Notes under the pieces: model-generated
The model's input: the letters and a program-made list of their open reading frames with translations, nothing else
Databases searched by the model: none
Told to the model about the DNA's origin: nothing
Assembly (NCBI GenBank): GCA_963849695.1
Contig: CAWKIT010000016.1
Span: 186,001 to 250,000, forward strand
DNA length: 64,000 nt
Direction: 5' to 3'
DNA from: DASSUW01 sp963849695
GTDB lineage: Bacteria; Actinomycetota; Thermoleophilia; Solirubrobacterales; Solirubrobacteraceae
Part shown: positions 18,041 through 25,329 of the stretch, one piece after another
Layout of the letters: every line of letters begins with the position of its first letter
Position numbering within the stretch: the stretch's first letter is position 1
Position numbers and translations under genes: made by a program

Positions 18041-18394
18041 ATGATCACCTTTAGCGAAAAGGGCGCCGAGAAGGTGCAGGAGTTCCTGGCCGGCCAGGGC
18101 GCCCAGATCCAGACGTCCGGCCTGCGGGTCGGTGTGCGCGGCGGCGGCTGCTCAGGCTTCCAGTATGCGCTCGCGTTCGACACCCAGCGCGAGGGTGACG
18201 AGGTGTTCGAGGACCACGGCCTGCGGATCCTGGTTGACGGGCCGAGCCTGCCGTACGTGCGCGGCGCGGTCGTCGACTACGTCGAGGGCCTCCAGGGCGC
18301 CGGCTTCAAGGTCGACAACCCGAACGTGATCGCCGCATGCGGCTGCGGCTCCTCGTTCCGCGTAGCGGACGAGGAAGAGGTCTCGGCGGTCTAG
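18041..18394 (+). CDS. A-type iron-sulfur carrier (IscA/ErpA/SufA family)
   Basis: 117 residues. The three cluster-ligand Cys are visible in GGGCSGFQY and in the C-terminal CGCGSSF. The N-terminus ITFSEKGAEKVQEFL is typical of the family. It accepts and passes Fe-S clusters to apoproteins. Divergent from the bolA-glutaredoxin pair, giving a compact Fe-S delivery module. Its last 58 bases overlap, in another frame, the apparent start of the glycoside hydrolase gene. Confidence 0.92.
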   Translation: MITFSEKGAEKVQEFLAGQGAQIQTSGLRVGVRGGGCSGFQYALAFDTQREGDEVFEDHGLRILVDGPSLPYVRGAVVDYVEGLQGAGFKVDNPNVIAACGCGSSFRVADEEEVSAV

Positions 18395-19636
18395 CCCTCG
18401 CGGCCGTCGCGGTCGCGCTCGTCGTCGTCCTCACGCAGGGCGGCGATGACACGCGCGAGCCGGCGCGCCCGCCGACGGCGACGCCGACGCCCACCGCGAC
18501 CCCGACTCCCGCGCCCCCGGCGCTCGATGAGCCCGCGGGCGGCCCGTCGCTCGCGGTCGGCATCACCGAGCCGAACCCGAACCTGTTCGCGCCCGGCGAC
18601 GTGCTGCAGCCGCCACCGCCCTGGCCCCGCCGGCGCGACCAGCTCGTGCGCATCCGGCCGGCCCTCTACCGGCTCGTCGTCGTGTGGAGCAAGGTCCAGC
18701 CGAGCGCCGCTGCGCCGGCCGACCTCGCCGCCCCCGACAGCGGCTGCATGCGCGACAAGCAGCCATGCGCCCCGTATGCCGGCCTGCGCGACCAGCTCCG
18801 CGCCCTCGCCGCCCGCCAGCGCGAGGACCCCGCCGCGTGGCAGGCCCTCGTGGTCTTCACGAGCACGCCGGAGTGGGCGTCGGCCCCGCCCCGCGGCTGC
18901 ACGGAGGAGGGCGGCGCCGGCGTCCCGCGCGACCTGAAGGCGTACCGCGCGCTCGTGCGCGGCGTGCTCGCGCTGGCGGACGAGGTCGGCGCCAAGCTGC
19001 GCTACTTCAGCCCCTGGAACGAGCCGAACCATCCGTACTTCCTCACTCCCCAGCGGGACGCGTGCGACCCCGGCGCGCGCTCGCGGGCGATCGGCGCCTA
19101 CGCCGCGCTCGCGCGCAACCTGCGCGCTCGAGTTGGGCGACGACCGCCGGCTCGTGCTCGGCGAGACGGCCGGAATCGTCGAGCCGACCTCGCGCGCGAC
19201 CTCGGTGCCGGAGATGATCCGCGGCCTACCCCGAGCGCTCGTGTGCGCCGCGCCGGTGTGGTCGCAGCATGCCTACGTCGGCGGCACCGACCCGGTGGCT
19301 GCGGTCAAGGAGGCGCTCGCGTCGCGCCGATGCCGGCGGCGCCACGCGATCTGGATCACGGAGACCGGCGTCGGGCCTGCGCCCGGCGGCCTTTCGCTCG
19401 CGCGCGGGATCACCAGCGAACTGCAGGGCTGCCGGCTCCTCCACCAGCGCCTGCTCCAGTGGCACAGAGACCCGCAGGTGACGGTCGCCGCCCAGTACAC
19501 GATGCGCGAGGACGACCTGTTCCCGACCGGCCTCGTCACCACCGACCTCGCGCGGAGGCGGCCGGCGCTGCGGGAATGGCAGGCATGGGGCGCCCGGAGA
19601 GCGCCGGCCCAGCGCGCCCCGGCGGCGACGTGCTAG
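18337..19636 (+). pseudogene. Secreted clan-A-type glycoside hydrolase, one +1 frameshift
   Basis: From ATG 18337 the chain has a basic N-terminus, a membrane segment (LALAAVAVALVVVLTQGG) and a Thr/Pro-rich linker. It then has a TIM-barrel hydrolase with the acid/base motif SPWNEPNHPYF. The frame changes by one base near 19126 (after NLR). The second part then reads LELGDDRRLVLGETAGIVEP and contains the nucleophile motif WITETGVGPA. Removing one base gives 432 codons plus stop. Clan GH-A enzymes cleave glycosidic bonds; the exact family is unclear. The start lies inside the upstream Fe-S carrier gene; no other start is in frame. Confidence 0.75.
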
Positions 19637-19992
19637 GCGCGGCGGGTCCGGCGAACCCCGGCTGGGTGGGGAAGCGGCGACGCCGCCGGCCCGGCCGGTC
19701 CGATGGCGTCGTGACAGGTCCCGTTGTGGATTTCTACAACGGATCTGGCAAATCGGGCCGGTGATCGCGCGAAGATCACCGCCGATACCGTTCAACCCGG
19801 CGCTCGGACCTCTGCACCAGCCGCTTCGGCGCGGTTCGCGGGGAGCTGTCCTGCCTAGGTGTCGTTAAACGACACCCAGCTGGCACAGCACCCATTGGAG
19901 ATTTTCACAACGCCCAGGCCCGGCCGCGCGGGCCGCTCCGCCGCTCCCCACCCAGCCGCAGTTGGCCGGCGTTGCCACAGCCGTGGAATCGC
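19637..19992. repeat. Gene-free tract with multiple inverted repeats, MITE-like
   Basis: There is no credible ORF in 356 bases. The ends carry an imperfect inverted repeat: GCTGGGTGGGGAAGCGG (about 19661-19677) against the complement of CCGCTCCCCACCCAGC (about 19942-19957). Inside are GGTGTCGTT-A-AACGACACC (19858-19876, perfect), GGTGATC/GATCACC (about 19770-19790) and GTTGT/ACAAC around 19723-19740. A non-autonomous element or a structured RNA are both possible. It lies between a plus-strand gene end and a minus-strand gene end, so part may terminate transcription. Confidence 0.5.
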
Positions 19993-21405
19993 CTAGGACC
20001 CGGCCTGGCGCAACAGCCAGAGCGCCAGCAGCGTGAAGCCGACCATGATGCCGAGCATCCAGTACTGCGAGCGCACGGCCTCGTTCGCCTGGCCGTAGCT
20101 CGCCAGCGCGCGGTCGTGCGCGAGCACCAGCGCCGCCACGTGGCCGAGTACCACGAAGCCGACCTGCAGGTACCAGGTCATGTTCTGGCTGATCAGCGAG
20201 AAGTCGATCGCGGCCGACGCGGTGCCGAACAGGTCCCAGCCCTGGCCGAACGGGTCGGATGCCAGGTACTGGATCGCCTGGCCCTCGAACACCAGGTAGG
20301 TGAGGTAGTGCGCGAGTACGTACACGCACGCGATCGGCACCAGCGAGTGGATGAACACCCTCCGGAGCCGCGCCGCCGACAGGTTCCCGCCGACCGTCCG
20401 CGCGCCCTCGATGCCGAGCGCATAGAAGCCGGCGACGATCCCGACCGAGGCCAGCAGCCCGATGGTGTCGGCGAGCTTCGTAGCCGCATCGCCGCCGCCG
20501 AACGCGTCTTGGAGCGTGGGCGCGATGTCGTTCCACAGCGCGCCCTGGCTGAGCCCGTCGAAGGTGACGGTGCCGATCATCACCATCACGAATGCGACCG
20601 TCCCGGGGACGGGATCGAGCCGCGGCAGCCCGCCCAGCGGCGGCCGCACTCCCACCACGCCGTTGCGCGTCTCGAACACGCTGATCCGCGACAGCAGGTT
20701 GAAGTAGACGGAGAAGGCCTCGCCGCGGCGCGTCCAAGTCTCGACGCCCCACACCGACTGCGCGGCGAGCGTCACCACGGTGTAGCCGACGATCGCGTTG
20801 GTCAGCGTCGCCGGCGTGTCGGCCCACCCGCCGACGAGCTCGATCCAGGTGAACACCAGCAGCCCCAGGGCGGCCGGCCAGCGACCGAGCTGGTCGGGAT
20901 AGGGGCGGCGCGCCGGCCCGCGGCGGCCCACCGCGGCGCCGACCGCGCGGCCGATCGCGCGCCACGGGTTGAAGGCGCGGAAGACGTCGCCGAACAGCAG
21001 CGACAGCACCACGAGGCCGACCCAGAAGGTGATCATCACGAACGTCGGCACGAGGTTGTCGGCCGCCGAGTCGGGGCCGACGTAGCCGGCGACGATCAGG
21101 ATCGCCAGCAGCGCGACGCCGATCGCCCCGCACAGGACCTCGATGCCGCGGCTCCCGAGCAGCCGCCCGAGCCCGAACGGCAGCGGCCGCCACGCAGGCT
21201 GCTCCAGCCGCGGCTTCGGCCACAGCAGCGCGAGGGCGGCGAAGGAGACGACGAGCACCGCCGCCGCCGCCCAGCCGAACAGCCACGGCTCGATCGGCAG
21301 CGGGTTGCGCTGGATCGGCCCGCCGTGGGCAGAGGCGGACGCCGGCGCGGCGAGCACCGCCACCGCCGCGAGCACGGCCGTCCTACAGAGCGGTCTGCAG
21401 CGCAT
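19993..21405 (-). CDS. Multi-pass membrane protein of unknown function
   Basis: 470 residues. A signal-like first segment ends ASASAHGG, then about eleven to twelve hydrophobic spans follow, including GWAAAAVLVVSFAALALLWP and the conserved-looking LLFGDVFRAFNPWRAIG loop. Similar actinobacterial proteins are, as I recall, sometimes labelled fenitrothion hydrolase; nothing in the sequence supports that activity. Its start overlaps the upstream thioredoxin-fold lipoprotein by 23 bases, suggesting a joint envelope role. Confidence 0.75.
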   Translation of the reverse strand: MRCRPLCRTAVLAAVAVLAAPASASAHGGPIQRNPLPIEPWLFGWAAAAVLVVSFAALALLWPKPRLEQPAWRPLPFGLGRLLGSRGIEVLCGAIGVALLAILIVAGYVGPDSAADNLVPTFVMITFWVGLVVLSLLFGDVFRAFNPWRAIGRAVGAAVGRRGPARRPYPDQLGRWPAALGLLVFTWIELVGGWADTPATLTNAIVGYTVVTLAAQSVWGVETWTRRGEAFSVYFNLLSRISVFETRNGVVGVRPPLGGLPRLDPVPGTVAFVMVMIGTVTFDGLSQGALWNDIAPTLQDAFGGGDAATKLADTIGLLASVGIVAGFYALGIEGARTVGGNLSAARLRRVFIHSLVPIACVYVLAHYLTYLVFEGQAIQYLASDPFGQGWDLFGTASAAIDFSLISQNMTWYLQVGFVVLGHVAALVLAHDRALASYGQANEAVRSQYWMLGIMVGFTLLALWLLRQAGS

Positions 21406-22387
21406 CGTCGAACGCCCTGAGGCCGAACGAGCCCTCGAGCCGGGCGGTGATGCGCCCGTCGGCGCCCACCACGAACAGCCATGGCTCGGTGGGGAGCCGG
21501 AAGTCCTGCAGCGGCCTGCGCAGGCCCTGCTGCGGGTCGTTGTCCTCGTAGACCTCCTGGTGGATGAACTCCACCTTGTCCCCGTACTTGGCCTTCATCT
21601 GGAGCGCGATGTCGGTCACCGGACCGCACACGCGCGACTGGCACAGCTGCGGCGTCGCGAACAGCAGCGCGACCGGCTTCTTCCCCACCACCTGATCGAA
21701 GCTCTGCTCGTGCATGTCGCTCGGCGGGACCCGCGTGTCGAGCAGCTCCTCGTCGCCACCGACCGTCTCCAGCGTGTCGGTCGCGACCTTGGGCGCGGCC
21801 TCGCTCACGTCCGGGATCTGGTCCTGCTTTGAGGTCGTCACCCGCACGCGCCCGGGCGCCGCCACGTAGGTGTTGCCGGTCTGCGTGACGGCGAGCACCG
21901 CCCAGTCGCCGGGCCGGCCGAACCGCACCTGCGACTGATACACGGCCGCGAACGGGTCGCCCTCCTCGGCCGCCTGGCGCGACCGGTAGCGCCCCTCGGT
22001 GACGAGCACGTCGGCGGGCGCCGCGAACGGGCCCCTGGCCTGGTCGTCGGGCGTCGGCGCCACGTAGACGACGCTCGGCCCGTACACGAACTGGCCCTGG
22101 TCGTCGATCATGCCGAACGCGAGCCGCTGGCTGCCGACTGTGAAGACAGATGTGGCGAGACCGACCTCGGTCGAGCCGCCGCCCCTGACCTCCTCGGCGA
22201 GCTGGTTGAGCGTCTTGCCGTCCGCGGACGGGAAGCTGCTCGTGTCGACCTGCGAGGCGGCGCGGACGCGCTCCTGCAGGCCGCCCTCCGCCGGCACGCG
22301 GCTGACCGGGTCGTCCGAATCGCCCCCGTCCCCGCCGCAGCCGGCCAGAGCGCAGACGAGCAGCGCCGCGAGCACGAACCTCCTCAT
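21383..22387 (-). CDS. Lipoprotein with thioredoxin-like fold
   Basis: 334 residues from ATG 22387, chosen because MRRFVLAALLVCALAGCGG forms a complete lipoprotein signal with lipobox LAGC. The C-terminal ~130 residues look thioredoxin-like: KKPVALLFATPQLCQSRVC has a spaced Cys pair (CQSRVC, not CxxC), and LPTEPWLFVVGADGRIT has the cis-Pro region. The N-terminal ~190 residues are unrecognised. It overlaps the downstream membrane protein, so a shared extracytoplasmic redox function is plausible. Confidence 0.75.
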   Translation of the reverse strand: MRRFVLAALLVCALAGCGGDGGDSDDPVSRVPAEGGLQERVRAASQVDTSSFPSADGKTLNQLAEEVRGGGSTEVGLATSVFTVGSQRLAFGMIDDQGQFVYGPSVVYVAPTPDDQARGPFAAPADVLVTEGRYRSRQAAEEGDPFAAVYQSQVRFGRPGDWAVLAVTQTGNTYVAAPGRVRVTTSKQDQIPDVSEAAPKVATDTLETVGGDEELLDTRVPPSDMHEQSFDQVVGKKPVALLFATPQLCQSRVCGPVTDIALQMKAKYGDKVEFIHQEVYEDNDPQQGLRRPLQDFRLPTEPWLFVVGADGRITARLEGSFGLRAFDDALQTAL

Positions 22388-22410
22388 CACGGCGAATGAG
22401 GGTAGCCGGG

Positions 22411-23034
22411 TCAGCCCACGGGCTCGTTGTCCAGACTGCGCCACAGGTACAAGCAGGCGCGCGTGCGATGTGGCCGCCACGGCTCGGCCAGCGCCTGCAG
22501 CTCCGCGGGCGCCGGCGGACGCTCGAGCCCGTACGCGCGCATCGCCGCGTTGCGCACCCCGAGGTCACCGGTCGGCAGCACGTCCGGCCGGTTCAGCGTG
22601 AACATCAGGAACATGTGGGCGGTCCACTCGCCGATGCCCTTGACGGCGGTCAGCTCGCGGATCACCTCGCCGTCGGGCAGGGCGGACAGCCGGTCGAGCT
22701 CGAGCTCGCCGGAGAGCACGTGCTCGGCGAGCGAGCGCAGGTAGGCGACCTTGGCGCGGCTGAACCCGCATGCGACCCTCAGCTCCTCGGGGTCGTCGGC
22801 GAGGATCTGCTCCGGCGTCGGCGATCGGCCGCCGAAGCGGTCGAGCAGCCGCTGCCAGATCGACGCCGCCGCCTTGACCGAGAGCTGCTGGCCGGCGATC
22901 GCGCGCAGGAGCACGCCGTAGGGGTCGTCGGGGCGGCCGCGCCGGTCGGGCTTGGCCGGGAGCGCGCCGCCGTCGTCGATCAGGCGCGCCATCACCGCGT
23001 CGGCGCGGTAGAGGTGGGCGTCGGGAGCCCGCAC
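22411..23034 (-). CDS. DNA-3-methyladenine glycosylase II-like (HhH-GPD)
   Basis: 207 residues. The helix-hairpin-helix is LTAVKGIGEWTAHMFL, followed by the catalytic Asp in LPTGDLGVRNA of the HhH-GPD family. LLRAIAGQQLSVKAAASIW is the usual family N-terminal helix. AlkA-type enzymes excise alkylated purines. I chose GTG 23034 because a GAGGG ribosome site lies about 5 bases upstream; an in-frame ATG at 23088 lacks one. It is divergent from the lipoprotein gene at 23120. Confidence 0.88.
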   Translation of the reverse strand: MRAPDAHLYRADAVMARLIDDGGALPAKPDRRGRPDDPYGVLLRAIAGQQLSVKAAASIWQRLLDRFGGRSPTPEQILADDPEELRVACGFSRAKVAYLRSLAEHVLSGELELDRLSALPDGEVIRELTAVKGIGEWTAHMFLMFTLNRPDVLPTGDLGVRNAAMRAYGLERPPAPAELQALAEPWRPHRTRACLYLWRSLDNEPVG

Positions 23035-23119
23035 GGCCCTCGGACCATAACCGATGTTCAGCGGTTGGCGGTGATGCAGGTGACTCATGGAACCCGATGC
23101 GGCAGGGTATGGGGCTCGC

Positions 23120-23626
23120 ATGGCCCGCTTACTGCTCGTACTTGCGACCGCCCTCGCCCTGCTCGCCGGCTGCGGCGGCGGCGACGACGGCGACTCCGGC
23201 GGCGGCGACGGCCCGTCGCGCGAGGAGTTCGTCGCCGCCGCCAACGAGATCTGCACGGACGGCGAGGAGAAGATCCAGGAGATCACGACCCAAGGGCGGC
23301 AGAAGCTCCAGCAGGCGTCGTCCGACAAGCAGCGGCGCGACGCCGTCGGCGACCTGCTCGAGCAGACGGCCGGGGAGTACCGCCCGTACCTGGACCGCCT
23401 GGACGACCTCGAGCCGCCCGAGGACATCGCCGAGGAGTGGTCGAACTTCGTCGACGGCATCACGGAGGCGTTCGACCTGATCCCCGAGCTGGCGGACGCG
23501 ACGCGCGAGAACGACGAGCAGAAGCTCTCGGAGCTGACGCGCGAGTTCTCCGGCATCGCGGAGGACACACGGCCGTTCGCCGAGCGCGCCGGTCTCGACG
23601 ACTGCCTGCCCGACCAGAGCGCGTGA
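23120..23626 (+). CDS. Putative lipoprotein of unknown function
   Basis: 168 residues from ATG 23120. The signal MARLLLVLATALALLAGCGG has lipobox LAGC, followed by a Gly/Asp linker. The rest is charged and helical, with Cys in NEICTDGEE and at the C-terminus (DDCLPD). It resembles the many actinobacterial helical lipoproteins without known function. It precedes the SDR gene by 13 bases and may share a transcript. Confidence 0.75.
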   Translation: MARLLLVLATALALLAGCGGGDDGDSGGGDGPSREEFVAAANEICTDGEEKIQEITTQGRQKLQQASSDKQRRDAVGDLLEQTAGEYRPYLDRLDDLEPPEDIAEEWSNFVDGITEAFDLIPELADATRENDEQKLSELTREFSGIAEDTRPFAERAGLDDCLPDQSA

Positions 23627-23639
23627 CCGCCTGTCGGGC

Positions 23640-24557
23640 ATGAGCAGGCCACTCGAAGGCAGGGTCGCGCTGGTCGCCGGCGCGACGCGCGGCGGCGGCC
23701 GCGGCATCGCGATCGCGCTCGGGGAGGCGGGCGCCACCGTCTACGCGACCGGCCGCACCACCCGCGAGCGCCGGTCGGAGGTCGACCGGCCCGAGACGAT
23801 CGAGGAGACCGCCGAGATGGTGACGGCGGCGGGCGGGGAGGGCATCGCCGTGGCGGTCGACCACCTCGACTGCGAGCAGGTCCGCGGCCTGGTCGAGCGG
23901 ATCGACGCCGACCACGGGCGCCTCGACGTGCTCGTCAACGACATCTGGGGCGCCGAGCACCTGTTCGAGTGGAACACGCCCGTGTGGGAGCACGACCTCG
24001 ACAACGGGCTCCGCCTCCTCCGGCTCGCGATCGACACCCACCTGATCACCAGCCACCACGCGCTGCCGCTGCTGATCCGCAACCCCGGCGGCCTGGTCGT
24101 CGAGGTGACCGACGGCACCGCCGAGTACAACGCCGACCACTTCCGCGTGAACGTGTTCTACGACCTCGCCAAGACGTCGGTGACCCGGCTGGCGTGGGCG
24201 CAGTCCCAGGAGCTGCAGGCCCACGGCGGCACCGCGGTCGCGCTCACCCCCGGCTGGATGCGCTCCGAGCTGATGCTCGAGCACCACGCCGTCACCGAGG
24301 AGAACTGGCGCGACGCGACCGAGCGCGCGCCGCACTTCTGCATCTCCGAGTCGCCGCGCTACCTCGGCCGCGCCGTCGCCGCGCTCGCCGCCGACCCCGA
24401 CCGACGGCGCTGGAACGGCCAGTCGCTGTCGAGCGGCGGGCTCGCCCAGATCTACGGCTTCACCGACCTCGACGGCACGCGGCCCGACTGCTGGCGCTAC
24501 ATGGTCGAGGTCGTCGAAGCCGAAGGCGCCCAGCCCGGCGACGACGGCTACCGCTAA
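23640..24557 (+). CDS. Short-chain dehydrogenase/reductase
   Basis: 305 residues. The NAD(P) motif GATRGGGRGIA lies at about 15-25, and LVNDIWGAEH (position of the NNAG motif) near residue 100. The catalytic Tyr and Lys are in VFYDLAKTS (YxxxK). The chain is longer than the 250-residue classical type because of C-terminal additions (DLDGTRPDCWRYMVEV). NDIWG in place of NNAG is a known variant in one SDR subgroup. The substrate is unknown. Its stop lies 3 bases from the convergent hemQ stop. Confidence 0.88.
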   Translation: MSRPLEGRVALVAGATRGGGRGIAIALGEAGATVYATGRTTRERRSEVDRPETIEETAEMVTAAGGEGIAVAVDHLDCEQVRGLVERIDADHGRLDVLVNDIWGAEHLFEWNTPVWEHDLDNGLRLLRLAIDTHLITSHHALPLLIRNPGGLVVEVTDGTAEYNADHFRVNVFYDLAKTSVTRLAWAQSQELQAHGGTAVALTPGWMRSELMLEHHAVTEENWRDATERAPHFCISESPRYLGRAVAALAADPDRRRWNGQSLSSGGLAQIYGFTDLDGTRPDCWRYMVEVVEAEGAQPGDDGYR

Positions 24558-24560
24558 GTG

Positions 24561-25253
24561 CTAGGCGGTCAGCTCGATCGTCAGCGGCGTGCCGTCGAGC
24601 GCGTTGAGCGCGCGCTCGACCGAGCACGAGACGCACGTGAAGGTCGGGGTGTCCTGCTTCGTGTACGCCGACGCCTCGGTCGTGCGCAGCCGCTGGACGA
24701 GGTCGAGGAACGCCGCCGGTTCATCGCTCTCGAAGGCGACCACGAACTCCTGGTCGTCGAGCCCGAACGAGTAGCTCGTGTTGAGGTCGACCTGCGGGTA
24801 CTCGCGGCCGACCTGGATGTGCTCCTGCATGATCCGCCAGCGCTCGTCGGGCGCCAGCCGGTACCACGCGCGCGTCTTCACGAACGGGTACACGAACAGG
24901 TACTTCGAGTGGGCGGGCCGGACCTCGAGGCGCGACTCGTCCGAGTACTCGGACGGCTTGGTCAGGGCCAGATACGAGTACGGGACCTCGCACCACTTCA
25001 TCAGCCCGCTCTGCGCGAGCAGGACGTGGAACTCGTGGATGCGCTCGAGGTTGGTCGCCTGGCTGAGCAGCATCATGTCCGCGTCGCCGCGCGTGCCGAC
25101 CAGCGAGAACGCGCGCAGCAGGCGCTCGGTGGCGAAGTCCTCGCAGGCGGCCAGGAACTCGCGCTTGTGGCGGCTGCGCTCGCCGTCGTCGAGCCGCCGC
25201 CAGGCAGGATCGACCTTCAGGAACGTGTATTTGACGAAGTGGCGCTCTGGCAT
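24561..25253 (-). CDS. hemQ: Coproheme decarboxylase HemQ (chlorite dismutase family)
   Basis: 230 residues from ATG 25253 (MPERHFVKYTFLKVDP). The Clr-family core PFVKTRAWYRLAPDERWRIM contains the region of the catalytic Tyr, followed by QEHIQVGREYPQVDLNTSY, which surrounds heme. HemQ converts coproheme III to heme b with peroxide in the coproporphyrin-dependent route of Gram-positive bacteria. The C-terminal tail has a Cys pair (TCVSC). No other heme gene is in the window. Confidence 0.88.
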   Translation of the reverse strand: MPERHFVKYTFLKVDPAWRRLDDGERSRHKREFLAACEDFATERLLRAFSLVGTRGDADMMLLSQATNLERIHEFHVLLAQSGLMKWCEVPYSYLALTKPSEYSDESRLEVRPAHSKYLFVYPFVKTRAWYRLAPDERWRIMQEHIQVGREYPQVDLNTSYSFGLDDQEFVVAFESDEPAAFLDLVQRLRTTEASAYTKQDTPTFTCVSCSVERALNALDGTPLTIELTA

Positions 25254-25329
25254 GCTGAGGAACAGGATATTCGCGGACGTGGGGCTAGCCGCACCCAGCC
25301 GGTCTGACCCGGTCCCTAGCATCTCGTCG

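Noticed and set aside
19993..21405. Naming the membrane protein fenitrothion hydrolase
   Set aside because: The label, as I recall it from related entries, is not supported by any hydrolase motif here.
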